Positions 51,892-61,159 of a stretch of DNA of 64,000 nt are shown here, in pieces (position 1 is the first letter of the stretch; each line of letters begins with the position of its first letter). Origin of the DNA: JAKACA01 sp049510975 (GTDB lineage: Bacteria; Actinomycetota; Acidimicrobiia; Acidimicrobiales; Bog-793). Below the pieces are notes generated by a model. It was not told where the DNA came from and searched no databases. It worked only from the letters and a program-made list of their open reading frames with translations. Both the position numbers and the translations under genes were made by a program. The stretch covers positions 57,566 to 121,565 of the forward strand of contig JBEKYM010000005.1 in the NCBI GenBank assembly GCA_049510975.1. The letters run 5' to 3'.

Positions 51892-53337
51892 ATGCGTGGC
51901 CTCAACCTGCGCCGAATGGCGCGGCCCGCAAGGGCGGTCCCACTCGTAGCCGTCGTCGTCCTGCTGGCTCCGCTCAGTGCTTTCGCCTCCGGAGCGAGCG
52001 CAACGAGCCGCCACGATCGAGGTCACGCGGGGGCAACTGCCCGCCCGCAGACCGCTGTGTCGCCCGCCAGCTCGTCGAGCTTGCCGGCGGGCTCGCGGTT
52101 GACCGGGGGAGAATCTCTCGTCAGCCCCGGCGGTCGCTATCACCTGACGATGGAGACCAGCGGAGATCTCGTGCTGAGCTGGCTGTCACAAACCGTCTGG
52201 ACGTCGAAGACCTCTGGGGCCGGCGCCTTCGCCACCCAGCAGACCGACGGCAACTTTGTCGTGTACGACGGAGCGAAGGCACTGTGGAGCTCACGCTCAG
52301 GCGGGCACCCGTCGGCGGCGTACACGCTGTCGCTGCTGTCCGACGGCGACTTCGTGATCACCGAGCCGGACAAGGCCGACCTGTGGTCCTCCCACACCGA
52401 AACGTCCGGAGTCCGTATCCAACCGCAGGCGACCGCCGCCTTCAACGGCGACGCCGGCGACCCCGATGTCGTGCGCTCAGGCAGCACCTACTTCGCCTTC
52501 ACGACGGGGACGCCGCTCGGCAATCACATCCAGGTGCTCGTCAGCACGGCGCCGTCGAGCGGTTGGCACTCGTATACCGGCAAGACCTACGGGTCCTCCG
52601 CGCTGCCCGACCCGCCCTCGTGGGAACAGTCCAACACCCAGACGTCTCCCGGCGTCTTCGAGTACGACCACCACTGGGTGATGTTCTATGACGCCTCGCT
52701 CGCCGGGCATGCTCAAGGCACCGGCTACGACTGCATCTCGGTGGCAACCGCCACGACGATCAGCGCGACGTCCCCGGTCTTCACCGACAGCTCACACGGC
52801 CCGCTCATCTGCCAGGCGTCCTATGGGGGCGTGCTCGATCCGTCTCCGTTCGTCAACCCCGCCACGAACAAGGCCTACGTGATCTGGAAGTCGAACGACG
52901 GCTCGTCGTCGCAACCATCCCATGTCTGGTCGCAGGAGCTCGACGACGAGGGGACCGGCGTCGTCGACGCCCCGGTCGAGATGTTGACGAACGACACGGC
53001 CCGTTTCTCCTGGGAGACCACGCTCGACGACCCGTACATGGTAAACGCCAACGGCCGAGACTTCCTCATGTTCTCCTCCGGGCGCTACACGTCCTCCAGC
53101 TACGTCGAGGCCTTCGCCACGTGTTCGGGGGCGACCGGCCCTTGCAGCCAACCTGCGGGCGGGCCGTTCCTCGCCACCTACGGGCACGCCTACGGGCCGG
53201 CGGGTGGTTCCTTGCTCCTCGATGCGTCCGGCAACTGGTGGATCGACTACGCGGCGTGGAACTCCGCCACCTGCCAGAGCTACTCCTGCGGCGCCAAACG
53301 GATCCTCTACGTCGCGCCCATCGACCTCGGCGGCTGA
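51892..53337 (+). CDS. Secreted B-lectin / GH43-like protein
   Basis: 481-residue exported protein with an N-terminal signal peptide (VPLVAVVVLLAPLSAFASG). Residues about 68-170 form a bulb-type lectin domain with a QTDGNFVVYD mannose-binding motif. The rest (about 175-480) looks like a five-bladed GH43 glycosidase: acidic residues in AGDPDVV near 188, VLDPSPFV near 322 and SWETTLDDPYM near 377 fit its catalytic Asp/Asp/Glu. It would cut polysaccharide outside the cell while bound through the lectin. Other GH families with beta-propellers are possible. Confidence 0.75.
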   Translation: MRGLNLRRMARPARAVPLVAVVVLLAPLSAFASGASATSRHDRGHAGATARPQTAVSPASSSSLPAGSRLTGGESLVSPGGRYHLTMETSGDLVLSWLSQTVWTSKTSGAGAFATQQTDGNFVVYDGAKALWSSRSGGHPSAAYTLSLLSDGDFVITEPDKADLWSSHTETSGVRIQPQATAAFNGDAGDPDVVRSGSTYFAFTTGTPLGNHIQVLVSTAPSSGWHSYTGKTYGSSALPDPPSWEQSNTQTSPGVFEYDHHWVMFYDASLAGHAQGTGYDCISVATATTISATSPVFTDSSHGPLICQASYGGVLDPSPFVNPATNKAYVIWKSNDGSSSQPSHVWSQELDDEGTGVVDAPVEMLTNDTARFSWETTLDDPYMVNANGRDFLMFSSGRYTSSSYVEAFATCSGATGPCSQPAGGPFLATYGHAYGPAGGSLLLDASGNWWIDYAAWNSATCQSYSCGAKRILYVAPIDLGG

Positions 53338-53450
53338 GAGGCCCGCGCCCGCCGCTTGGCCGGCACATCGCCGTGGACGGGGCAGCCCGGCCGGCCATAG
53401 GCTCCTCGCAGCGGGAGGCGGTGCGAGCGCCCGCCAGAGGGGGTAGCGAC

Positions 53451-55085
53451 ATGCGCGCAAGGTCCACACGCGCCGCCAAGTTCGGCGTCGTCTTTGCTGT
53501 CGGCGTGGCGCTTGCCACCGCGGCCGTGCCGGTGGCTTCGGCAGTGCCGCAGTCGCGCGCCGCCGTGGGCACCGCCGCCAGTGTGCCCCGGCCGCCCGCT
53601 CCCTACCGTCGCGGAGCGTCGCACCCTCCGGTGGGCGCCACGGCGGCGACGCCCTTCACCGGTGCCCCCGGCAGCCCGTCGCCCTGGCAGTCACTCGTCA
53701 ACCCGCCGCCGTTCAACCCGGGCGCCATGTTGCTGCTCACCGACGGGACCGTTCTCGTGCAGGATCAAGGTGCCGACAACAACGGCTCGGGCAATTGGTG
53801 GCGCCTCACACCCGACAGCTCGGGCAGCTACGTCAACGGCACGTGGAGCCAAGTTGCCTCGTTGCCTTCCGACTACGCCCCGCTGTACTTCGCCTCTGCC
53901 GTGCTGCCGGACGGGCGGGTGATCATCGAAGGCGGTGAGTACAACTTCGGCAACGAGGTCTGGACCAACCTCGGAGCGATCTACGACCCGGTCGCCAACA
54001 CCTGGACCGCGGTCAAGCACCCGAAGGGCAGCGAGTGGGTCCGCATCGGCGACGCCCCGAGCTCGGTGTTGGCGACGGGCAAGTTCATGCTCGGCGCCTC
54101 GGGCTATTCCGGAACCACAGCCCAGGCAATCCTGAACGCTTCCACGCTCAAGTGGAAGGCGACCGGCGCCGGCAAGGCAGACGGCAACGGCGAGGAGGGG
54201 TGGTCGCTGCTGCCCAACGGTGACGTCCTGACCGTCGACACGACCGACACGGACCCGCCGCAGAACACCGAGATCTACACGCCGTCCACCGGCACGTGGG
54301 CGAGCGCCGGGGTCACGCCGGTCCCGCTCATCGACAGCGTCGGAGAAGTCGGACCGCAGGTGCTGCAGCCGGACGGAACGGTGTTCGCCGTTGGATCGAC
54401 CGGCGACAATGCCCTCTACGACACCGCCACGGGAACTTGGTCGGCAGGCCCGAGCTTCCCGGTCATCGGCGGTCTGCAGTACGACTCCGCAGACGGCGCC
54501 GCCGCGGTGCTGCCCGACGGCAACGTCCTCGTCGATGCGAGCCCCGGGGTCTACCAGACCCCAACCCACTTCTTCGTCTTCGACGGCACGAACCTCACCC
54601 AGGTCGCCGATGCCCCCAACGCCGCCAGCCAGTCGTCCTACGACGGCTTCATGCTCGTGTTGCCGACCGGCCAGGTGCTCTTCAACGACCGGATCGGCGA
54701 CATCGAGGTCTACAACGACAGCGGGTCTCCCCAGGCGAGCTGGAGCCCGGTCATCACCAAGGTGCCGAAGACCCTCGCCGCCGGATCCACCTACAAGGTG
54801 TCGGGCCGGCAGCTGAATGGCCTGACGCAGATGTCGGCCTACGGCGACGACTACCAGAGCGCCACGAACTATCCCCTCGTGAGAATCACGAACACGGCGA
54901 CGGGAGACGTGTTCTACGCACGCACCTCTGAGATGACGTCGATGACGGTGGCACCAGGGGCGAAGTCGTCTGCCGATTTCACGCTGCCGGCAGGGATCGA
55001 GCTCGGCGCCAGCACCCTCGTCGTAGTGGCGAACGGGATCGCCTCCAAGCCCGTGTCGGTGACGGTGACGGCCGCCGGGTCGTAG
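53451..55085 (+). CDS. Secreted kelch/galactose-oxidase-like beta-propeller protein
   Basis: 544-residue exported protein with signal peptide ending near AAVPVASAVPQ. Repeated motifs of about 50 residues (VLPDGRVIIEGGEYNF, LATGKFMLGASGYSG, LLPNGDVLTVDTTDTDPP, LQPDGTVFAVGSTGDNALYDTATGTW, VLPDGNVLVDASPG) are kelch-like blades. A C-terminal Ig-like domain (about 430-540) follows, as in galactose oxidase. The copper ligands and Cys-Tyr crosslink of galactose oxidase are not evident, so an oxidase activity is unsupported. An AGAGGGGGT site precedes the ATG. Confidence 0.78.
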   Translation: MRARSTRAAKFGVVFAVGVALATAAVPVASAVPQSRAAVGTAASVPRPPAPYRRGASHPPVGATAATPFTGAPGSPSPWQSLVNPPPFNPGAMLLLTDGTVLVQDQGADNNGSGNWWRLTPDSSGSYVNGTWSQVASLPSDYAPLYFASAVLPDGRVIIEGGEYNFGNEVWTNLGAIYDPVANTWTAVKHPKGSEWVRIGDAPSSVLATGKFMLGASGYSGTTAQAILNASTLKWKATGAGKADGNGEEGWSLLPNGDVLTVDTTDTDPPQNTEIYTPSTGTWASAGVTPVPLIDSVGEVGPQVLQPDGTVFAVGSTGDNALYDTATGTWSAGPSFPVIGGLQYDSADGAAAVLPDGNVLVDASPGVYQTPTHFFVFDGTNLTQVADAPNAASQSSYDGFMLVLPTGQVLFNDRIGDIEVYNDSGSPQASWSPVITKVPKTLAAGSTYKVSGRQLNGLTQMSAYGDDYQSATNYPLVRITNTATGDVFYARTSEMTSMTVAPGAKSSADFTLPAGIELGASTLVVVANGIASKPVSVTVTAAGS

Positions 55086-55114
55086 TCAGGCCCGCGCCGT
55101 CTCGCGAGCATGAT

Positions 55115-56314
55115 GTGATCATGCCCGGCCGAGCTCTCCCCGAGAGGAACGTCACGCTCGTCCTGCTCGGACGAGGCGGCGACGTGCTCGGGGCGACGGA
55201 CCCGTTCGCGGTCGAGACCCCGTGGTGGCTCGACACCGCGCCCATCGTGGAACGCTTTGCAGGCATTGCGGTCCTGCGCATGCTCGAGGTCGAGCCGGCT
55301 CCCGGCTTCGAGATCGGTGGCAACGTCACCTATCTCGTCGAAGCACTCGATCCGCTCGAGGAGGCGGGTGCGGCGCTCGGCCCGTTGCGACCGTGGCCGG
55401 GTCGGATCGGGCCGGATCCGCTCCGGATGCCCTGGGCAGAGTCCGGCGGCCCGGCGGCCGATCTCGCCTGGGCTGCCGAGCACGTCGAGATCGCCGGTGC
55501 GCCGCAGCAGCACCGCACCTGGAACCTGTCCGCCATCTGGGCGCTGCCGACCCGGGACGGCCAAGTCTGGCTCAAGTGCCTGCCGCCGTTCTGCGCCCAC
55601 GAGCCTGCCGTCCTCGGATTGCTGTCCGACCAGCGCGTGCCGCGGGTGCTCGCCTCGGAGGGTCACCGCGTGCTCCTCGCAGATCTCCCCGGTGAGGACG
55701 GGTACCTCGCGTCGGTGGAGGTTCGCCGAGTCCTGATCGACCTTCTCGTCGGCCTGCAGAGCTCGACGCGCGACCGCATTGCCGACCTCCAGTCGTCCGG
55801 AGTCCCGGACCGGCGGTGGCCGGCGCTACTGTCCGCCGCCGAGAAGGTCGTGATGCGATGGGCGCCGGACGATCGCATCCTGCGCCGGTTGATCGACACC
55901 TCCGGGGAGCGCGTGCAGGCGATCGGGGCCTGCGGCGTGCCCGACGTGCTCGTGCACGGCGACGCCCACGGCGGCAACGCCCGCATCGGCCGAGGTGCCG
56001 ATCCCGGTATCTGGTTCGACTGGGGCGACTGCCGGATCGGTCACGCAGTCCTCGACGTCGCCGTCCTCCTGCGCAGCGGAACCGAGGCCGCCGACACGCT
56101 CATCGCTCATTGGCTGGACTCCTGGGCGAAGGCGGTACCTGGCTGTGACCCCCATCGCGCCTGGCAGCTCGTCAAGCCCTTGGCGGCGCTGGGTGATGCC
56201 GTCGTGTATCAGGGGTTTCTCGATCAGATCGAAGCCAGCGAGCAGCCGTATCATCGAAACGACGTCCTGCCCTGCCTGGCGCGAGCCGCCCAGCTCGCCT
56301 CCCTCTCGGACTGA
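55115..56314 (+). CDS. Aminoglycoside-phosphotransferase-like protein
   Basis: 399-residue protein. The C-terminal half has the kinase-like motif LVHGDAHGGNARIGRGADPGIWFDWGDCRIGHAVLDVA (about residues 279-316), with the catalytic Asp in HGDAHGGN and the metal Asp in WFDWGD. The N-terminal 150 residues do not look like the usual kinase N-lobe and are probably a separate domain (a Nudix-like VLLGRGGDVL start is conceivable). Substrate unknown; it is not evidence of antibiotic resistance. Confidence 0.75.
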   Translation: MIMPGRALPERNVTLVLLGRGGDVLGATDPFAVETPWWLDTAPIVERFAGIAVLRMLEVEPAPGFEIGGNVTYLVEALDPLEEAGAALGPLRPWPGRIGPDPLRMPWAESGGPAADLAWAAEHVEIAGAPQQHRTWNLSAIWALPTRDGQVWLKCLPPFCAHEPAVLGLLSDQRVPRVLASEGHRVLLADLPGEDGYLASVEVRRVLIDLLVGLQSSTRDRIADLQSSGVPDRRWPALLSAAEKVVMRWAPDDRILRRLIDTSGERVQAIGACGVPDVLVHGDAHGGNARIGRGADPGIWFDWGDCRIGHAVLDVAVLLRSGTEAADTLIAHWLDSWAKAVPGCDPHRAWQLVKPLAALGDAVVYQGFLDQIEASEQPYHRNDVLPCLARAAQLASLSD

Positions 56315-56350
56315 ACCCGGGCCAAGCAGCTCGTGGCGGTCCCAGTGCCA

Positions 56351-57772
56351 TCAACTCGGGGCAGGCCGAGGCGGGCAGTGACGCGCCCACGGATTGGCGG
56401 ACTCATAGCGAGCAGACGCAGCGAGCACGAGGTCCTCGCGAAAGCGCGGACCGATCACTTGCAAGCCGACTGGCAGCCCCGCTGCCGTGAGACCGCTGGG
56501 GACGCTGATCGCGGGAAGGTTGACGAGGCTGGCAAGAAACCCGAGCACGACCGACATGCCCCCGTGCACCGCGAACCCGTTGATCTCGGTCGGCATCGGC
56601 CCCTCGGCGGCAAAGGGCGGGACCGATGCCATCGGAGTCAGCAGCAGGTCGACGTCGTCGAACACCGGGGCGATCTCGACCACGAGATGGCGGCGTGCTG
56701 ACTCGACGGCGGCCGCTTCCGGCAGCGTGTTGCGACTGAGGTGCGCCCAGCCCGGGGCGGACAGCGGGTCGAGCTCCTCGAGGCGGGTCTCCCACAGCGT
56801 GCGGTCGACCCCGACGAACTTGTCGACGCCCTCGATGTAGGCGTAGGTGAGCGTGTAGTCCCGGAGCACGAGCGGGCGGTCGACGAGAGCCGCTCCGATG
56901 GCCGAGGCGAACGCGGCGGCCGCTTGCTCGCACAGCGCCGCCACCTCTGGGTCGACGACGGCGAACCCGAGGTCCCGGGACCACGCCACGCGTAGGCCGG
57001 AGAGATCGAGCCGCTCGAGCGCCTCGGTGTAGCTGCCGATCGGCGATGGCAGGCAGGTGCGGTCGCGGCCGTCCGGGCCGGCCATCACGTCGAGCAGCAG
57101 CGCCGTGTCGGCAACCGTCGTCGTGAGCGAGCCGACGACGGCGTTCTGGGCGAGGTGGGTGTCCCCGAAGGTCGGCACCCTGCCATAGCAGGCCCGCAGC
57201 CCGACGAGCCCGGTGAAGGCGGCAGGCGTGCGGATCGAACCACCGCCGTCACTCGCGGTGGCAAAGGGGACCATGCCGGACGAGACAGCGGCACTTGATC
57301 CTCCGCTCGACCCGCCTGGTGTCCGGCTCAAGTCCCAGGGGTTGCGAGTGACGCCGAGCAACGGGCTGGCCGTGTAGGCCCAGGCTCCGAACTCGGGCGT
57401 AGCCGTCTTTCCGATGGGGATGGCGCCGGCGGCGCGAAGGCGAGCGACGTGAATGGAGTCGGCCGTCTTCGGAGCACCGTTGGCGAACCAGCGGGACCCG
57501 CGTGTAGTGGGCATCCCGGCACAGTCGTCGAGATCCTTGACGCCGAAGGGCACGCCGGCAAGGGGGCCGAGCTCGTCGCTCCTGCCCGCCCTCACCATGT
57601 CGTCGACGGCGCTCGCGCTCGCCAGCGCCCGCTCTTCGTCCATGTGGACAAAGGCGTTCAGGTCATTGTTGCCTGCCGCCACCGAGTCGAGGCATCGGCG
57701 AGTCAGGCGCGCCGCCGACTCGTGACCGCTGCGTATCGATCGTGCGGCTTCTGTGACAGTCGGCATGTCCAT
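56351..57772 (-). CDS. Amidase-signature family amidase
   Basis: 473-residue amidase with the Ser-cisSer-Lys catalytic triad: Lys in LAGVPFGVKDLDD near 79, and GGSSGGSSAAVSSGMVPFATASDGGGSIRTPAAFTGLVGL near 154-195 holding both serines. It hydrolyses amides; the substrate is not clear, as the family includes GatA, nicotinamidase-like and wax-amide enzymes. No gatB/gatC neighbours, so it is not the tRNA amidotransferase. Confidence 0.92.
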   Translation of the reverse strand: MDMPTVTEAARSIRSGHESAARLTRRCLDSVAAGNNDLNAFVHMDEERALASASAVDDMVRAGRSDELGPLAGVPFGVKDLDDCAGMPTTRGSRWFANGAPKTADSIHVARLRAAGAIPIGKTATPEFGAWAYTASPLLGVTRNPWDLSRTPGGSSGGSSAAVSSGMVPFATASDGGGSIRTPAAFTGLVGLRACYGRVPTFGDTHLAQNAVVGSLTTTVADTALLLDVMAGPDGRDRTCLPSPIGSYTEALERLDLSGLRVAWSRDLGFAVVDPEVAALCEQAAAAFASAIGAALVDRPLVLRDYTLTYAYIEGVDKFVGVDRTLWETRLEELDPLSAPGWAHLSRNTLPEAAAVESARRHLVVEIAPVFDDVDLLLTPMASVPPFAAEGPMPTEINGFAVHGGMSVVLGFLASLVNLPAISVPSGLTAAGLPVGLQVIGPRFREDLVLAASARYESANPWARHCPPRPAPS

Positions 57773-57849
57773 AGTGCTCAGCTTGGCGCGTCTGGGATTG
57801 GTCTGCCCCCGGAGCGCGCCTCACCCGAGGTGCGGCAGCCTGACCGAAT

Positions 57850-57890
57850 CTCGACTAATACCATTGCATTTATAGTTAATAGGACATAGA
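57850..57890. promoter_or_regulatory. AT-rich upstream element
   Basis: This short stretch is strikingly AT-rich in a high-GC region. It contains TTTATAGTTAATAG, similar to TCTAGTTATTAG in the gap at 62560. TATAGT at 57871-57876 could be a -10 box for the RCC1 gene, giving a leader of roughly 65 bases. Regulator unknown. Confidence 0.4.
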
Positions 57891-57947
57891 GTGTCGTTCC
57901 GACAGCCGCTGGGCGGATTCTGCCGAAAGGACTCGGAAAGACACCAC

Positions 57948-59204
57948 ATGAGACGGGCCCTCTCGTTGACCTGCGTGATCTGCTTCGTCGTCGCCGGCAG
58001 CGCCGCAGCCGCCGTCGTGCCGGCCGCTGCAACGTCCACAAGTGACCTCTACCGCTGGGGCTCCTTCGGCCTCGGACCGAAGGCGAACAACGAAGCCGCA
58101 ACTCCGGTCCCGGTCGGCAACGTTCCACGGACCATCGCCATCGCTGCCGGCAACGCCTCCGACATGGCGCTCGACTTCGACGGCCACGTGTGGACCTGGG
58201 GAGACGGCACGGACGGCGTGCTCGGCGACGGAAGCACGACGGATCACATCTCTGATGCCGTCCAAGTTGCCGGCTTGCCGTCGATCGTCAAGATCGCCGA
58301 AGCCGACAACACCGATGTCGCCTTGGACTCCACCGGACACGTGTGGGGCTGGGGATGGAACGAGTCGGGACAGCTCTGCCTTGGGAACAGGACCGACTAC
58401 GACACTCCGCAGGAGCTGCCGCTCTCTGGAGTCGAGGGAATCGCCGGTGCGGGTGCCCACATCCTGTACCTGTTGACCGACGGCTCCGTCGAAGCCTGCG
58501 GCGACAACAACTACGGTCAGCTCGGCGACGGGACGTTCTCGAGCAGCACGGTACCCGTAGCCGTCGAAGGGCTGCCGGGCGCCGTCTCGGCCGTCTCGGC
58601 CGGACAAGTGGAGTCCACGGCGCTGCTCTCCAACGGCCAGGTCTGGGACTGGGGCTACAACGCCTTCGGCCAGCTGGGAGACGGCACGACAACGAGTGCG
58701 GACGTCGCGATGTACGTGGACCTGCCCACGACCGCCCGCGAGGTCTACACCGGCGGCGACGAGTACAGCGATGGCCAGTCCTTGGCACTGCTGTCGGACG
58801 GCACCGTTTGGGGCTGGGGCAACGACCGCTACGGCCAACTTGGTGACGGCAAGACCGCCGACGCCCTCGTTCCCGTGCAGGCATCGAAGCTGCCGAGCGG
58901 CAAGACCTGGACCGCAGTCGCCTCGGGAGGCACGGACTCGTTGGCGATCGACTCCGACGGCAACGTTTGGGCCTGGGGCAACAATGTCGAGGGCCAGGTC
59001 GGTGTGGACAGTCCCGAAAAAGTCACGACGCCGGTCGAGATCCTCGCTCATGCGCAAGCCATCTCCGCCACCGCTGACGACGCCGTCGCTCGGGTGGCGC
59101 TTTCGTCGTCGTCGCGCCGAGACGGACCTTCGGGGCGCGGCAGAGCCGGCCTGCAACCCGGCGCGAGCCGTGCGACGAGACGCGCTGCTAGTCCGGCGTC
59201 GTGA
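57948..59204 (+). CDS. Secreted RCC1-repeat beta-propeller protein
   Basis: 418-residue exported protein. The signal peptide (RRALSLTCVICFVVAGSAAAA) is followed by RCC1-type repeats: DLYRWGSFGLG, HVWTWGDGTDGVLGDGS, HVWGWGWNESGQLCLGN, SVEACGDNNYGQLGDGT, QVWDWGYNAFGQLGDGT, TVWGWGNDRYGQLGDGK, NVWAWGNNVEGQVG. Seven repeats make a seven-bladed propeller, usually a protein interaction surface. ATG 57948 is preferred over GTG 57891 because the signal peptide begins there. Its last 17 bases overlap the convergent kinase gene. Confidence 0.85.
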   Translation: MRRALSLTCVICFVVAGSAAAAVVPAAATSTSDLYRWGSFGLGPKANNEAATPVPVGNVPRTIAIAAGNASDMALDFDGHVWTWGDGTDGVLGDGSTTDHISDAVQVAGLPSIVKIAEADNTDVALDSTGHVWGWGWNESGQLCLGNRTDYDTPQELPLSGVEGIAGAGAHILYLLTDGSVEACGDNNYGQLGDGTFSSSTVPVAVEGLPGAVSAVSAGQVESTALLSNGQVWDWGYNAFGQLGDGTTTSADVAMYVDLPTTAREVYTGGDEYSDGQSLALLSDGTVWGWGNDRYGQLGDGKTADALVPVQASKLPSGKTWTAVASGGTDSLAIDSDGNVWAWGNNVEGQVGVDSPEKVTTPVEILAHAQAISATADDAVARVALSSSSRRDGPSGRGRAGLQPGASRATRRAASPAS

Positions 59205-60786
59205 TGGGTTCGAGGGTGTCGCGGACTTTCGTCAGCAGCTGGGACTCGGAGAACGGCTTCTCGAGGAGACGAACTGTTCCGTCGCCGACGGTTCGGCCAA
59301 GCACCGGCTGCGCGTAACCCGAGATGAACAACACGGGCAGATCCGGTCGGAGCTCTCGAGCCCGATCGGCTACCTCTGTCCCGAGCATGTGGCCCATGAT
59401 GACGTCGGTCAGCAACAAGTCGATGGTGCCGGAATGGCTCTCCAGCAATGCGATCGCCTCACGACCGCTCGCGGCCGTCAAGACCGAGTAGCCGTTGCGA
59501 GCAAGGATCCGGCGGGTCACTTCGCACAGCGCGTCCTCGTCGTCCACGACGAGGACGGTTTCGCTCCCGCCGAGCCGGCGTGCAGCGCTGCCAGGGTCGT
59601 TGCAGACCCGTGTCCGAGACGTCATCGGAAGCAGAATCCTGCAGGTCGTCCCGACGCCGGGCTCGGAGGAGAAGCGGATGTCGCCGCCGGCCTGGAGGAC
59701 TATGCCGAATACCATCGGCAACCCGAGGCCAGTCCCTTTGCCCAGTGCCTTTGTCGTGAAGAACGGCTCGAAGATGTGTTCGAGCACGGACGGGTCCATC
59801 CCGGCGCCGCTGTCGCTCACGAGCAGCTGAACGTAGGACCCGCCGGCGAACCCTGGAGGCGTCTCGGTGTCGCCTTCCTCGATCTCGACGTTGGCGATCT
59901 CCACGCGGACAATTCCGCCGTCGACCATGGCGTCGCGGGCGTTGACGACGAGGTTCACGAGTACCTGCTCGAGCTGACCGGGGTCGGCCTCGACGCATGA
60001 TTCGTCCGCCGACAGCGAAATGACGAGCTCGACCCGCTCGGTCATCGTGCGACGAAGCAGTTGCTCGACGCCGGTGACGACGTCGTTGAGATTGAGGACC
60101 TGAGGCTTCAGCACCTCTCGGCGGGCGAAGGCGAGGAGCTGGTGGGTGAGCGCGCTAGCCCGGTTCGCCGCCATGCGAATCTGCTCCAGATCGGCTCGCG
60201 CCGATGGTTGGTCGACGAGTGCCTCGTCGACGAAGCTGGTGTAGCTCAAGATCACCGTGAGCAGGTTGTTGAAGTCGTGGGCGACACCGCCGGCCAGTCG
60301 CCCGATGCTCTCGAGCCGCTCGGACTGGTTGAGCCGCACGTCCAGGCTGCGCCGCTCCCGCTCGAGCGTGAGCCGACGCGTGATGTCGTGCCCCACGACG
60401 GCCGCGCCGGTGATCACACCGTCCTCGTCGTGGATTGGCGAAATCGTGACCGACACGTCGAGCACCGTTCCGTCCTTGCGGATGCGCTTGGTGTCGTGCT
60501 GTTCCACGAGACCGCCGTGAGCGATGCGGATCAGTGCCTGGTCGAGCACCTCCCGATGCTCCGGTGCGGCCAACAGCGAGATGTGCTTGCCGATCACCTC
60601 GTGCTTCTTGTAGCCGTACATCACCTCGGCTCCGTGGTTCCAGCTCGTGATGTAACCCTCGAGGGTCTTGCTGATGATGGCGTCCACGGACGAGTCCACG
60701 ATGGCGGCGAGCAACGAGGCGGAGTCACGTCCGCTTGCGAGCGCCTCGTCGACGACATCGGCCTGCGAGAGGTTGCTGACGGTCAT
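59188..60786 (-). CDS. PAS hybrid histidine kinase with C-terminal receiver
   Basis: 532-residue cytoplasmic kinase. PAS domain at about 22-145 (IVDSSVDAIISKTLEGYITSWNHGAEVMYGYKKHEVIGKHISLL). The dimerisation box is GRLAGGVAHDFNNLLTVILSY near 165, ATP-binding motifs NLVVNARDAM near 270, DSGAGMDPSVLEHIFEPFFTTK near 310 and GTGLGLPMV. A receiver domain follows from about 405 (VLVVDDEDALCEVTRRILARNGYSVLTAASGREAIALL, phospho-Asp in LLLTDVIMG). No membrane segment is seen. Confidence 0.93.
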   Translation of the reverse strand: MTVSNLSQADVVDEALASGRDSASLLAAIVDSSVDAIISKTLEGYITSWNHGAEVMYGYKKHEVIGKHISLLAAPEHREVLDQALIRIAHGGLVEQHDTKRIRKDGTVLDVSVTISPIHDEDGVITGAAVVGHDITRRLTLERERRSLDVRLNQSERLESIGRLAGGVAHDFNNLLTVILSYTSFVDEALVDQPSARADLEQIRMAANRASALTHQLLAFARREVLKPQVLNLNDVVTGVEQLLRRTMTERVELVISLSADESCVEADPGQLEQVLVNLVVNARDAMVDGGIVRVEIANVEIEEGDTETPPGFAGGSYVQLLVSDSGAGMDPSVLEHIFEPFFTTKALGKGTGLGLPMVFGIVLQAGGDIRFSSEPGVGTTCRILLPMTSRTRVCNDPGSAARRLGGSETVLVVDDEDALCEVTRRILARNGYSVLTAASGREAIALLESHSGTIDLLLTDVIMGHMLGTEVADRARELRPDLPVLFISGYAQPVLGRTVGDGTVRLLEKPFSESQLLTKVRDTLEPITTPD

Positions 60787-61159
60787 CGCGGCCCCCGGCG
60801 CGCCGCTCTGTCGCCTCGGCGTTCACCCATTGATGAGCTGGCTGTGCGAGGGCTGGTTCTGCGATTCGTGCGCACTGCGCCGCTCCGTCTCTCTGGTGTG
60901 TAGCGCTCTATCGGTGCAGTCGCTACCAGGTCCGGAGTAACGGCGGTCGGCGGGACACAGGTCGGCAGGACACGATGGTTCGCGCCGGTACCTGCACTGC
61001 CAGGCTACCCGCCGGTACCGCCACGAAGCAACAGCTGTTCGGCTCTCTACGAGCTACATCTGCCAGGAAAAAGAATCGCTCAAGTTGGCGAGACGATGTG
61101 CCGATAAGGTGGCGGGCAGGTGGGATTTCAGCCTCTGCCAGCGGGCGGCGCGGACCGAC
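60787..61159. other. 373-base intergenic region with a 15-bp tandem repeat
   Basis: Non-coding gap between the kinase start and the patatin gene end. It holds an imperfect 15-base tandem repeat (60945-60959 and 60960-60974, starting GGTCGGC, 13 of 15 matching). A short open frame (61085 onward) is a shadow. I see no RNA gene or riboswitch here; the promoter of the kinase must lie within it. Confidence 0.5.

Noticed and set aside
53451..55085. Active galactose oxidase
   Set aside because: Only the propeller and Ig-like layout is seen; copper ligands and the Cys-Tyr cofactor are not identifiable.
55115..56314. Antibiotic resistance gene
   Set aside because: Only the general phosphotransferase motif is present. 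The N-lobe is atypical and there is no resistance context.
60787..61159. Cyclic di-GMP riboswitch or small RNA in the long gap
   Set aside because: I could not find the conserved core or a convincing terminator hairpin by eye.
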